Shown here: positions 1 to 7,904 of the stretch, one piece after another
How the letters are laid out: each line of letters begins with the position of its first letter
Numbering within the stretch: the first letter of the stretch is position 1
Source: Bacillus subtilis subsp. subtilis
GTDB lineage: Bacteria > Pseudomonadota > Gammaproteobacteria > Xanthomonadales > Xanthomonadaceae
Direction of reading: 5' to 3'
NCBI GenBank assembly: GCA_021733645.1
Contig: JAHREJ010000046.1
Span: 1 to 35,099, forward strand
Length of the DNA stretch: 35,099 nucleotides
Made by a program: the position numbers and the translations under genes
The notes under the pieces: generated by a model
The model's input: the letters and a program-made list of their open reading frames with translations, nothing else
Database searches by the model: none
What the model was told of the DNA's origin: nothing

Positions 1-158
1 CATCCCGTTTGGTCATACTGATCAGAATATAGCCAATCGCGTGCACCGAAGCCTCGTAATCGGCCGACAGTTCGAAGCAGTGCCGGATCCAGGCCGCATC
101 GCCAGCAAGTTCCGCGCCCTGCTTGTCGTCAACCCAATCAGTATGACCAAACGGGATG
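1..158. repeat. 22-bp perfect inverted repeat at window edge
   Basis: Bases 1-22 and 137-158 are exact reverse complements; pairing breaks at the next base (23 versus 136). The inner arm lies in the peptidase-like frame, where it reads IPFGHTD on the minus strand. The outer arm begins at the very first base of the window. A repeat that starts exactly at a sequence end is typical of a fold-back assembly artefact, but a real hairpin cannot be excluded. Confidence 0.7.
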
Positions 159-346
159 GCTTGCCCGGTTCGACTGGCGAAAATTGGGCCGTGATCCTGA
201 AACAGGTGTGCCTGCTCGTGAAGGAATACCCAAGCGATTGAGGAACTGAGGAACTTCTCGCGCGCCGATTTCGGCCCCAGACCCATCGGAAGGACTTGCT
301 TCGGGCCCTGACCATAGTCGATGCCTGAGAACAGTTCCTGGTACGT
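2..346 (-). CDS. putative zinc metallopeptidase, internal fragment
   Basis: One minus-strand frame is open from the window edge to about base 346. It reads as a plausible protein of about 115 residues with the segment [13 protein letters not shown] and, about 50 residues later, [10 protein letters not shown]. The first holds a HExxH zinc-binding motif; the second has the ExxAD pattern that supplies the third ligand in many gluzincins. From this I infer a zinc peptidase-like protein, with the N-terminus lost at the junction with infC and the C-terminus beyond base 1. The true family is not recognised. It faces infC, which is not a normal arrangement for this locus, and the open frame continues in antisense into infC only because that antisense frame happens to lack stops. 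The exact right end of the fragment is uncertain by about ten bases. Confidence 0.5.
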
Positions 347-361
347 GTCGAGATCAAGGAA

Positions 362-613
362 GTGAAGTTCCGCCCGGTCACCGATGAAGGCGACTACCAG
401 ATCAAGCTGCGCAAGATGCGCGGTTTCCTGGAAGAGGGCGACAAGATCAAGGTGAACATCCGCTTCCGTGGTCGTGAAATGAGCCATCAGGAACTGGGTC
501 GCGAAATGGCCAGCCGGATCGAAGGTGATCTGGGCGAGGACATCGTGATCGAGTCCCGTCCGCGCCTGGAAGGCCGGCAGATGGTGATGATGATCGCGCC
601 GAAGAAGAAATAA
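362..613 (+). CDS. infC: translation initiation factor IF-3, C-terminal domain only
   Basis: The product is the IF-3 C-terminal domain, which binds the 30S subunit, blocks premature 50S joining and helps check the start codon. The read runs from [17 protein letters not shown] to the lysine-rich end MMIAPKKK. Homology extends slightly upstream (VEIKEV, from about base 347), but the same frame meets a TGA at 326-328, so the N-terminal domain and linker (roughly 95 residues) are absent. A GTG at 362 could serve as a start, but no Shine-Dalgarno sequence precedes it. It sits in its normal place upstream of rpmI-rplT. Because infC is normally essential and about 180 codons long, I read this as a 3' fragment created by an artefactual or rearranged junction near 345, not as a natural short gene. 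Confidence 0.85.
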   Translation: MKFRPVTDEGDYQIKLRKMRGFLEEGDKIKVNIRFRGREMSHQELGREMASRIEGDLGEDIVIESRPRLEGRQMVMMIAPKKK

Positions 614-631
614 CCGGCCGTCGTGCGCCGC

Positions 632-654
632 GTAGAGCCGAGCCATGCTCGGCT
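632..654 (+). repeat. SMAG/GTAG REP element
   Basis: A GTAG tetranucleotide (632-635) is followed by a perfect 8-bp stem, AGCCGAGC (636-643) and GCTCGGCT (647-654), around the loop CAT. This is the layout of the SMAG repetitive extragenic palindromes of Stenotrophomonas. It lies just after the infC stop and may protect the mRNA end. Confidence 0.75.
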
Positions 655-694
655 TCACCACCCGCCGAAGCCGATGTTTCAGATTTGCGCGAAC

Positions 695-725
695 GCAGGG
701 GCGCCGTCAGGCGCCTTCTGCCGTT
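695..725 (+). terminator. probable intrinsic terminator after infC
   Basis: The inverted repeat GGCGCC (700-705) and GGCGCC (710-715) with loop GTCA is lengthened by GCAG (695-698) pairing with CTGC (718-721), with one bulged base. A short T run (TTTT at 723-726) follows. It would separate infC from the promoter of rpmI-rplT. The T tract is short, so strength is uncertain. Confidence 0.5.
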
Positions 726-810
726 TTCCGTGTCGGCAGCATTCTGCCGCACAGGCGCCGGTTCCGTTCAGGTTCGGCCGCCCGCGGTAAACATCCGCCC
801 AATCAATAGT

Positions 811-839
811 TTGCAACCTCCCGTGTTCGCGGGCATAAT
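811..839 (+). promoter_or_regulatory. sigma-70 promoter for rpmI-rplT
   Basis: TTGCAA (811-816) and CATAAT (834-839) are separated by exactly 17 bases, giving a good -35/-10 pair. Transcription would start near 846 and leave a leader of about 185 bases before rpmI. The leader opens with a GCCCCG/CGGGGC hairpin (845-861). In other bacteria L20 represses this operon by binding leader RNA; whether this leader does so cannot be seen from the sequence alone. Confidence 0.6.
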
Positions 840-1032
840 GGGCGGCCCCGTTTTGCGGGGCGCTGTTTTGAACGGTTTCACGCTCTTCACTGGGCATGCT
901 GTTTCAACGGCAACAGGACCGGCCTGGTTCCCAACGGGGATCCCGGGCTTACAAGCAGGCAAGGGCATGGATGGAAAGTGTGGCGAAAGCTGCCGCCCTG
1001 GTCAGTGACAAAACATCATCAAGGACATTGCA

Positions 1033-1230
1033 ATGCCCAAGATCAAGACCAACCGGGCGGCGGCCAAGCGTTTCCGCAAGACCGCCTCCGGCAAGTTCAA
1101 GGCTGGCCATGCCAACCGTAGCCACATCCTCACGAAGAAGTCGACCAAGCGGAAGCGCAATCTGCGTCAGACGAACCATGTTCGTGCAGAAGACGCAGGC
1201 CGTTTGAACCGTATGCTTCCCTACCTCTGA
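1033..1230 (+). CDS. rpmI: 50S ribosomal protein L35
   Basis: L35 is a small, very basic protein of the large ribosomal subunit. The 65-residue product starts [14 protein letters not shown] and ends RMLPYL, the normal length and termini of the family, with the conserved basic stretch [11 protein letters not shown] in the middle. A Shine-Dalgarno AAGGA (1021-1025) precedes the ATG. rplT follows after 10 bases, so the two are cotranscribed from the promoter at 811-839, as in most bacteria. Confidence 0.98.
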   Translation: MPKIKTNRAAAKRFRKTASGKFKAGHANRSHILTKKSTKRKRNLRQTNHVRAEDAGRLNRMLPYL

Positions 1231-1240
1231 GGACTGACCC

Positions 1241-1600
1241 ATGGCACGAGTAAAGCGTGGCGTACAGGCGCGTCGCCGCCACAAGAAAATTCTGACCCTT
1301 GCAAAGGGTTACTACAACGCTCGCCGCAAGGTCTTCCGCGTTGCCAAGCAGGCCGTCATCAAGGCACAGCAGTACGCCTATATCGGTCGTAAGCAGAAGA
1401 AGCGTAATTTCCGTTCGCTGTGGATCACCCGCATCAACGCGGCTGCCCGCATCAACGGCCTGAGCTACAGCCGTTTCATGAATGGCCTGCTCAAGTCCGG
1501 CATCACCCTGGACCGTAAGGTTCTGGCTGACATCGCCGTGCACGACGCAGCTGGCTTTGCTGCACTGGCCGAAAAGGCCAAGGGCGCGCTGGCGGCATAA
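1241..1600 (+). CDS. rplT: 50S ribosomal protein L20
   Basis: L20 binds 23S rRNA early in 50S assembly and in several bacteria also represses its own operon. The 119-residue product begins [18 protein letters not shown] and has the usual extended basic N-terminal arm followed by a globular C-terminal part ([13 protein letters not shown]). Length is normal for the family. GAGGA upstream of the ATG serves as ribosome binding site. It is the last gene before two strong hairpins at 1603-1690 that separate it from pheST. Confidence 0.98.
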   Translation: MARVKRGVQARRRHKKILTLAKGYYNARRKVFRVAKQAVIKAQQYAYIGRKQKKRNFRSLWITRINAAARINGLSYSRFMNGLLKSGITLDRKVLADIAVHDAAGFAALAEKAKGALAA

Positions 1601-1602
1601 GT

Positions 1603-1642
1603 CCCACCCCTGCCGTTGCCGTTTTCGCGCAACGGCGGTGGG
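1603..1642 (+). other. RNA hairpin downstream of rplT
   Basis: CCCAC (1603-1607) pairs with GTGGG (1638-1642), and GCCGTTG (1612-1618) pairs with CAACGGC (1630-1636), with a small interior loop between the two helices. No T run follows. It is the first of two consecutive structures between rplT and pheS; it could act as an mRNA stabiliser, or as part of an attenuator for pheST. Confidence 0.55.
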
Positions 1643-1645
1643 TAA

Positions 1646-2791
<1,146 letters not shown>

Positions 2792-2810
2792 CGCTGGCAG
2801 AACCCGTGCA

Positions 2811-2832
2811 GCCGGGCAGGGCCCGGCGCTAC
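2811..2832 (-). repeat. SMAG/GTAG REP element between pheS and pheT
   Basis: GCCGGGC (2811-2817) and GCCCGGC (2821-2827) pair around AGG, and CTAC at 2829-2832 is the GTAG head read on the minus strand. It sits between two cotranscribed genes, so it could tune the ratio of the two mRNA parts. Confidence 0.7.
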
Positions 2833-2890
2833 GTCGCACCACCATTCATCACGGCCCAGGCGCCTGCGCCGGGCCCACCAGGGTGACACC

Positions 2891-5272
2891 ATGAAATTCT
2901 CTGAAAACTGGCTGCGCAGCCACGTTCCCACCTCGGTCTCGCGCGATGAACTCGGCGCGGTGCTGACCGCCATCGGCCTGGAAGTGGAAGAGGTCACCGC
3001 GCTTGGCGCGGGGCTGGACCACGTGGTGGTCGCGCGCATCGTGTCGGCCGAGCGCCATCCCGAAGCCGACCGCCTGCAGATCTGCCAGGTCGATGCAGGG
3101 CAGGGCGAGCACCTGCAGATCGTCTGTGGCGCGCCGAACGCGCGCCCCGACCTGCTGGCACCGCTGGCGATGATCGGTGCGCAGATCGGCGAACTGAAGA
3201 TCCAGCCGGCCAAGCTGCGTGGCGTGGATTCCAACGGCATGCTGTGTTCGGCCAAGGAGCTGGGCCTGGACACCGATGCGTCGGGCCTGTTCGAGCTGCC
3301 CGTCGATGCGCCGGTGGGCCAATCGCTGGTGGAGTACCTGGGTCTGCCCGATGCCAGCATCGAGATCAAGTTGACCCCCAACCGCGCCGACTGCTTCAGC
3401 CTCCGCGGCATCGCCTTCGACGTGGCCGCCGCGTGCGCCAGTGAAGTGGTGCCGTTCGACGCCGCACCGGTTGCGGCGGTGGGCACGCGGGAGCTGACGG
3501 TGGCACTGGCTGCCGGGGCCGAAGCGCCGCGCTACGTCGGTCGCATCATCGAAGGCATCAACGCGCGCGCCGCCACCCCGTTGTGGATGGCCGAGCGCCT
3601 GCGCCGCGGCGGCGTGCGTCCGGTGTCGCTGCTGGTGGACATCACCCAGTACGTGATGCTGGAACTGGGCCAGCCGATGCACGCCTTCGACCTGGGCACC
3701 CTGCAGGGCAGCATCGGCGTGCGCCGCTCGCGCGCGGGTGAATCGCTGAAGCTGCTGGATGGCCGCGATGCCGCGCTTGATGACAGCTTCTTGGTCGTCA
3801 CCGACGCCGATCGCCCGATCGCGCTGGCTGGCCTGATGGGCGGCTTCGACACCCGGGTCACCGATGACACCACCGCCGTGTTCCTGGAAGCGGCGCACTT
3901 CGCGCCCGCCGCGATCATGGGCCGTGGCCGCAAGCTGGGCCTGCACACCGACGCCGGTCACCGCTTCGAGCGCGGCGTCGATCCGGCGCTGCCGCGCACG
4001 GCGATCGAATACGCCACCCGGCTGGTGCTGGACCTGGCCGGCGGCACGCCCGCACCGGTCACCGAGGCCGTGCGCGAGGCCGACCTGCCGGCGACGGCCA
4101 CCATCGTGCTGCGCCGTGCGCGCATCGCCCGCGTGCTCGGCATCCAGATCGCCGATGCCGATGTGGAGCGCATCCTGCGCGCGCTGGGCATGGCGGTCAC
4201 CGCAACTGCCGATGGCTGGCAGGTCACCGCCCCGAGCCGCCGTTTCGACATCGCCATCGAAGAAGACCTGATCGAGGAACTGGCGCGTATCCACGGCTAC
4301 GAGCAGATCCCGACCACGCTGCCGGGCGGTGCCTCGCGCATCGCCATGCCCAGCGAAACGCGCCTGGACGACCTGAGCGTGCGCCGCCAGCTGGTGGCGC
4401 GCGACCTGCAGGAAACCATCAACTACGCCTTTGTCGACGCCGGCCTGCTGGGCCACTGGCAGTTGCATGACGAGGTGGTGGCGCTGGCCAACCCGCTGTC
4501 GGCCGAGCTGGCGGTGATGCGTCCGTCGCTGCTGCCGGGCCTGGTGGCCACGCTGGGCCGCAACGCCGCGCGTCAGGTGGGCCGGGTACGCCTGTTCGAG
4601 CTGGGCCGGGTGTTCCACCCCCAGGCCGGTGACGGCAAGCCTGCGCCGCTGGAAACCCAGCGCGTGGCTGCTGCCGTGTGTGGCGACGCCGACCCGCAGC
4701 AGTGGGGCCTGGTCACCCGCAAGGTCGATTTCCACGACCTCAAGGGCGACCTGGAATCGCTGGCCGCCGCCTCCGGCGCGGTGCTGACCTTCCAGCCGTC
4801 GCAGCGTCCCTACGGGCACCCGGTGCGTTCGGCCGAGGTGCTGCGCGATGGCATCCACCTGGGCTGGATCGGCCAGATTCACCCGCGCCTGGCCAAGGTC
4901 ATGGACATCGATGTGGACGTGTTCGCCTTCGAGCTGGACCTGGCTCCGCTGGCGGCCCGCCCGCTGCCGCGTGCCAGCGAGCTGTCGCGCTTCCCCTCGG
5001 TGCGCCGCGACCTGGCTTTCCTGGTGCCCGAAGCGGCGGCCTGGGCCGACCTGGAAGCGACCCTGCGCCGCGCCGTCGGCCCGCTGCTGCGTCAGGTCAC
5101 CCTGTTCGACCGGTATGTCGGCCAGGGGGTCGAGCCGGGCTTCAAGAGTCTCGCTATGGGCTTGATTTTGCAGGACAAGTCGCGCACTCTGACGGACCGC
5201 GACGTGGATACGGTAGTGGCCGAGGCGGTCTCTGTCATGGAGCGTGAACACCACGCCCGGATCCGCGGTTGA
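2891..5272 (+). CDS. pheT: phenylalanine--tRNA ligase beta subunit
   Basis: PheT is the non-catalytic partner of PheS; it binds tRNA-Phe and edits mischarged Tyr-tRNA-Phe. The 793-residue product has the expected layout: N-terminal start MKFSENWLRSHV, an EMAP-II-like tRNA-binding domain (about residues 40-150, with CQVDAGQGEHLQIVCGAPN), the B3/B4 editing domain (about 200-400, with HTDAGHRFERGVDP), the B5 domain, a degenerate synthetase core and the C-terminal ferredoxin-fold anticodon-binding domain (from about 700, with SRFPSVRRDLAFLV). Length is normal. It follows pheS in the same direction and precedes ihfA by 26 bases, so pheS-pheT-ihfA-merR is probably one operon. Confidence 0.97.
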   Translation: MKFSENWLRSHVPTSVSRDELGAVLTAIGLEVEEVTALGAGLDHVVVARIVSAERHPEADRLQICQVDAGQGEHLQIVCGAPNARPDLLAPLAMIGAQIGELKIQPAKLRGVDSNGMLCSAKELGLDTDASGLFELPVDAPVGQSLVEYLGLPDASIEIKLTPNRADCFSLRGIAFDVAAACASEVVPFDAAPVAAVGTRELTVALAAGAEAPRYVGRIIEGINARAATPLWMAERLRRGGVRPVSLLVDITQYVMLELGQPMHAFDLGTLQGSIGVRRSRAGESLKLLDGRDAALDDSFLVVTDADRPIALAGLMGGFDTRVTDDTTAVFLEAAHFAPAAIMGRGRKLGLHTDAGHRFERGVDPALPRTAIEYATRLVLDLAGGTPAPVTEAVREADLPATATIVLRRARIARVLGIQIADADVERILRALGMAVTATADGWQVTAPSRRFDIAIEEDLIEELARIHGYEQIPTTLPGGASRIAMPSETRLDDLSVRRQLVARDLQETINYAFVDAGLLGHWQLHDEVVALANPLSAELAVMRPSLLPGLVATLGRNAARQVGRVRLFELGRVFHPQAGDGKPAPLETQRVAAAVCGDADPQQWGLVTRKVDFHDLKGDLESLAAASGAVLTFQPSQRPYGHPVRSAEVLRDGIHLGWIGQIHPRLAKVMDIDVDVFAFELDLAPLAARPLPRASELSRFPSVRRDLAFLVPEAAAWADLEATLRRAVGPLLRQVTLFDRYVGQGVEPGFKSLAMGLILQDKSRTLTDRDVDTVVAEAVSVMEREHHARIRG

Positions 5273-5298
5273 GCGGGTAGCATGGGGGGGTAGCAGGA

Positions 5299-5598
5299 AT
5301 GGCATTGACCAAGGCTGAGATGGCCGAAAAGCTGTTCGACGAAGTGGGTCTGAACAAGCGCGAAGCCAAGGAATTTGTCGACGCGTTCTTTGATGTGCTG
5401 CGTGAGGCATTGGAACAGGGACGTCAGGTGAAGCTGTCCGGCTTCGGCAATTTCGACCTGCGGCGCAAGAACCAGCGCCCGGGTCGCAACCCGAAAACCG
5501 GCGAGGAAATTCCGATTTCCGCCCGTACGGTGGTCACCTTCCGTCCGGGCCAGAAGCTCAAGGAAAGGGTAGAGGCATATGCTGGATCCGGGCAGTAA
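5299..5598 (+). CDS. ihfA: integration host factor subunit alpha
   Basis: IHF alpha pairs with IHF beta to bend DNA in the nucleoid, in promoters and in recombination complexes. The 99-residue product starts [26 protein letters not shown] and carries the DNA-binding arm [21 protein letters not shown], whose conserved Pro inserts between base pairs. The placement after pheT is the standard gammaproteobacterial arrangement. A purine-rich GGGGGG run about 8 bases before the ATG probably acts as the ribosome binding site. Its 3' end overlaps the next gene by 20 bases, which suggests coupled translation. Confidence 0.97.
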   Translation: MALTKAEMAEKLFDEVGLNKREAKEFVDAFFDVLREALEQGRQVKLSGFGNFDLRRKNQRPGRNPKTGEEIPISARTVVTFRPGQKLKERVEAYAGSGQ

Positions 5599-5935
5599 CC
5601 GCGAACTTCCGCCGATACCGGCAAAGCGCTACTTCACCATTGGTGAAGTCAGCGAGCTTTGCGATGTCAAACCGCACGTGCTTCGCTATTGGGAAACCGA
5701 GTTTCCCAGCCTGGAGCCGGCCAAGCGCCGCGGCAATCGTCGCTACTACCAGCGCCACGACGTGTTGATGGTGCGGCAGATCCGTGGCCTGCTCTACGAG
5801 CAGGGTTACACCATCGGCGGCGCGCGGCTGCGCCTGGAAGGGGCTGGTGCGCGCGACGAATCGGCGCTGAGCAACCAGATCATCAAGCAGACGCGGATGG
5901 AACTGGAAGAAGTGCTGCAATTGCTGCGACGCTGA
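5579..5935 (+). CDS. MerR family transcriptional regulator
   Basis: The 118-residue product carries an N-terminal winged helix-turn-helix ([25 protein letters not shown], then [13 protein letters not shown]) typical of the MerR superfamily, followed by a helix rich in Leu and charged residues that would form the dimer coiled coil. There is no C-terminal effector domain and no metal-binding cysteine pair; only one Cys is visible, in the HTH. The target and signal are unknown. The gene overlaps ihfA by 20 bases in another frame and is the last of the pheST-ihfA operon, a conserved position for this small MerR protein in Xanthomonadaceae and Pseudomonas. Confidence 0.92.
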   Translation: MLDPGSNRELPPIPAKRYFTIGEVSELCDVKPHVLRYWETEFPSLEPAKRRGNRRYYQRHDVLMVRQIRGLLYEQGYTIGGARLRLEGAGARDESALSNQIIKQTRMELEEVLQLLRR

Positions 5936-5957
5936 ACAAATCCGCTGATAAAACCGT

Positions 5958-5963
5958 TATACT
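5958..5963 (+). promoter_or_regulatory. -10 box of the tRNA-Pro gene
   Basis: TATACT lies 40 bases before the tRNA start, within the spacer after the MerR gene. A weak -35-like TGAACA (5933-5938) is 19 bases upstream, so only the -10 is convincing. Confidence 0.4.
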
Positions 5964-6002
5964 CGTCGGCCCGCTGAGAGGCGGGGACAGTACCAGCAAC
6001 AT

Positions 6003-6079
6003 CGGGGCGTAGCGCAGCCTGGTAGCGCATCTGCCTGGGGGGCAGAGGGTCGTCGGTTCAAATCCGGCCGTCCCGACCA
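6003..6079 (+). tRNA. tRNA-Pro (anticodon GGG)
   Basis: The 77-base gene folds as a complete cloverleaf. The acceptor arm CGGGGCG (6003-6009) pairs with CGTCCCG (6069-6075), with one G-T pair. The anticodon stem TCTGC/GCAGA encloses the loop CTGGGGG, giving anticodon GGG, which reads CCC and CCU proline codons. The T loop GGTTCAAATCC is standard. Discriminator A and an encoded CCA (6077-6079) end the gene. A strong terminator follows at 6094. Confidence 0.97.
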
Positions 6080-6093
6080 TTGTTGGTAAATCG

Positions 6094-6126
6094 AAAAAGC
6101 CTACGCAGCGATGCGTGGGCTTTTTT
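6094..6126 (+). terminator. intrinsic terminator of tRNA-Pro
   Basis: GCCTACGCA (6099-6107) pairs with TGCGTGGGC (6112-6120), with one G-T pair, around the loop GCGA. The stem is flanked by AAAAA on the left and TTTTTT (6121-6126) on the right, so it could work in both directions. Confidence 0.9.
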
Positions 6127-6143
6127 GTGTCCGCACGCGCCAC

Positions 6144-6214
6144 GTAGAGCGGGGCTCTGCCCCGCTGCTCTTCGCATGCAACTCAACGCCAGCCGGGGCA
6201 AAGCCCGGCGCTAC
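6144..6214. repeat. pair of SMAG/GTAG REP elements in opposite orientation
   Basis: The first unit has GTAG at 6144-6147 and a perfect stem AGCGGGGC/GCCCCGCT (6148-6166, loop TCT). The second is inverted: GCCGGG and CCCGGC arms at about 6192-6209 with CTAC at 6211-6214. Together they fill the gap between the tRNA terminator and the tetR stop codon. Confidence 0.7.
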
Positions 6215-6215
6215 G

Positions 6216-6797
6216 TCAGCGCGCCGCCGCCGGCTGTGCATCGTCCTGGGTAAAGCTCACCACGCACTCGCGCAAGGCATCGATTTCAGCCGGGGTGCTC
6301 TCGACCAAGCCACCGCCCAGCGCCTGCAGCCAGTAACCGTCGGCCGCCAGCCGCGCCACGCGCAGCCGGGGTGCGGCACGTTCGGCTGGTACCTGGGCCA
6401 GGCGCTCATCCAGCCAATGGCGCCACAGCGCGGCAAACGCCGGCTCCACCAGCGCACTCAACGAGAAGCGCGCCCAGTTGGGGTCTTCTATGTGCATGGC
6501 CTCGAAGGTGGCCCGCACATAGGCGCGGGTGAAGCGACCGTGCGGCACCGGGTCCACGGCGATCAACGCATCCAGCGCAGCGCCAAAGCGGGCCAGGCAC
6601 TCGGTGTAGGCCGCTTCCAACAGCACCTGGCGGTTGGCGAAGTGGTGGAACAAGGCGCCCTTGCTGACCCCGGCGCGGTCGGCGACGGCCAGCACCGTCA
6701 CGTTGCCCACTCCTCCCTGCATGGCTTCCTGCACGGCGGCATCCAGCAGGGCCGTGCGCACCCGTGCCGGTTCACGGCGACGCTTTGTCGTGTCCAT
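6216..6797 (-). CDS. TetR family regulator of the SMR pump
   Basis: The 193-residue product starts MDTTKRRREPARV and has an N-terminal TetR helix-turn-helix (VTVLAVADRAGVSKGALFHHF) followed by an all-helical ligand domain. The ligand-domain signature DPVPHGRFTRAYV recurs in the protein encoded at 11786-12211. It is the second gene of a two-gene unit: its ATG overlaps the stop of the upstream SMR gene by one base (TGATG), so translation is coupled. A near-perfect TetR-type palindrome before the SMR gene (7160-7175) is the probable operator, so I infer it represses the pump and itself and is released by a drug-like ligand. I chose the internal ATG at 6797 because a longer read-through upstream runs antiparallel to the SMR gene in a meaningless frame. 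Confidence 0.93.
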   Translation of the reverse strand: MDTTKRRREPARVRTALLDAAVQEAMQGGVGNVTVLAVADRAGVSKGALFHHFANRQVLLEAAYTECLARFGAALDALIAVDPVPHGRFTRAYVRATFEAMHIEDPNWARFSLSALVEPAFAALWRHWLDERLAQVPAERAAPRLRVARLAADGYWLQALGGGLVESTPAEIDALRECVVSFTQDDAQPAAAR

Positions 6798-7141
6798 CAG
6801 TGCGCCGCGGCCTTGGAAAATGCGTTGATCATGACCACCCCGCCGACGATCATCGCCACCCCGGTGACGGCCTGCCAATCCAGGCTCTGCTTGAACACCG
6901 TCACGCTGATGATGAGCGTGAGCACGATGCCCACGCCGCCCCAGAGCGCATAGGCGATGCCCAGCGGCAGCGTCTTCAGCGCGTGGCTGAGCAGGTAGAA
7001 CGACACCACGTAGCACAGCGCCATGCTGAGCGTGGGCCCCAGCCTGGTGAACTGTTCGGTCTTCTGCAGCAGCATGGTGCCGGTGACTTCAGCGACGATG
7101 GCGCCGGACAGGAACAGGTAGGCGGTGAGCAGGGGGGACAT
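6797..7141 (-). CDS. small multidrug resistance (SMR) efflux transporter
   Basis: The 114-residue product is an EmrE/QacE/SugE-type inner-membrane antiporter that exchanges protons for cationic drugs or guanidinium-like compounds as a dual-topology dimer. Four transmembrane helices are visible, and the key acidic residue is present as Glu18 in IVAEVTGTMLL (equivalent to Glu14 of EmrE), as is Trp67 in AYALWGGVG. The overall read is closer to EmrE/QacE than to SugE, but the substrate cannot be told from sequence. It is the first gene of the unit with tetR downstream and follows a TetR-type operator. Confidence 0.93.
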   Translation of the reverse strand: MSPLLTAYLFLSGAIVAEVTGTMLLQKTEQFTRLGPTLSMALCYVVSFYLLSHALKTLPLGIAYALWGGVGIVLTLIISVTVFKQSLDWQAVTGVAMIVGGVVMINAFSKAAAH

Positions 7142-7159
7142 GGGAGGCTTCCAGTTAAG

Positions 7160-7175
7160 TACCGACCGGGCGGTA
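7160..7175. promoter_or_regulatory. TetR-type operator upstream of the SMR gene
   Basis: TACCGACCGGGCGGTA is a 16-bp palindrome with a single mismatched pair, of the ACCGACC-GGTCGGT kind often seen at TetR-family targets. It lies 19-34 bases before the SMR start codon, where repressor binding would block transcription. Confidence 0.6.
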
Positions 7176-7326
7176 TGTTACTGGATCGGGCCGTGAACCG
7201 GCGATGACCCGCACGCACGCCGTATGCCGGCGCGCCGATCCGCGCCGATCCGCGCCGACGTGCACGCCCGCATCGGAGGGGCTTTTCAGGCGCGCTGCGC
7301 CCGGACGCCGCCGGCGGCCGAACAGA

Positions 7327-7803
7327 TCAAACGCGCAGGTCGCCGCGCCCGGACAGCGGCAAGGGGCGGTCCACCACCACCTCCTTCATGACCAGCGTGG
7401 AGGTAAGCCGCTGCACGCCGGGCAATGCCGAGAGGTGTTCGTCGTAAAGCTGGCGGAAGGCAGCCAGGTCACGGGTGGTCACGTGCAGCAGGTAATCGGG
7501 ATCGCCAAACAGGCGCTGCGCCTGCAGTACCTGCGGCACCTGCGCCACGGCCTGCTCGAAGGCGTCCACGCCACGACGGTCGCCATCACGCAGGGTGACA
7601 AAGATCAGCGCCGAGAATTTCAGACCCAGGGCGGCTGGATCCAGCTCGGCGCGGTAGCCGCGGATGGCGCCGGACTGCTCCAGCGCGCGCACGCGACGGT
7701 GGCAGGGCGAGACACTCAATCCGATCCGCTCGGCCAGTTCGGTCACGGTCAAGCGGCCATCTTTCTGCAGCTCGGCAAGAATCCGCTGATCGGTATCGTC
7801 CAT
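7327..7803 (-). CDS. Lrp/AsnC family transcriptional regulator
   Basis: The 158-residue product has the two domains of the family. The N-terminal winged HTH begins MDDTDQRILAELQKDGRLT and includes LAERIGLSVSPCHRRVRAL; the C-terminal RAM/AsnC effector domain (LKFSALIFVTLRD ... FGDPDYLLHVTTRDLAAF) usually binds an amino acid and builds octamers. The ATG at 7803 is chosen because it gives the exact family N-terminus. The gene is divergent from the panB-type gene with a 101-bp spacer holding a 36-bp inverted repeat, so I infer that it controls that gene and itself. Confidence 0.93.
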   Translation of the reverse strand: MDDTDQRILAELQKDGRLTVTELAERIGLSVSPCHRRVRALEQSGAIRGYRAELDPAALGLKFSALIFVTLRDGDRRGVDAFEQAVAQVPQVLQAQRLFGDPDYLLHVTTRDLAAFRQLYDEHLSALPGVQRLTSTLVMKEVVVDRPLPLSGRGDLRV

Positions 7804-7847
7804 CGGCAAGAGTTTCCTCCTGCAGCCCGCTGGCTGGCAAGTAATTG

Positions 7848-7883
7848 GCAGCACATTCCAGCCGTGCAGGAATACTCTGCTGC
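7848..7883. promoter_or_regulatory. inverted repeat, candidate Lrp-type operator
   Basis: GCAGCA (7848-7853) pairs with TGCTGC (7878-7883) and ATTCC (7855-7859) with GGAAT (7869-7873) around a 9-bp centre. The site ends 21 bases before the panB start codon and is 44 bases from the regulator's ATG. Confidence 0.45.
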
Positions 7884-7904
7884 ATCATTCCCTGGAAACC
7901 TGCC

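Noticed and set aside
2849..5410. An 853-codon open frame antisense to pheT
   Set aside because: It mirrors pheT in a high-GC genome, has the composition of a reversed reading frame, and resembles no protein family.
7231..7258. Near-threefold tandem CGCGCCGATC 10-mer
   Set aside because: Only two full copies and one partial; GC-rich and without a promoter or gene context, so treated as simple sequence.
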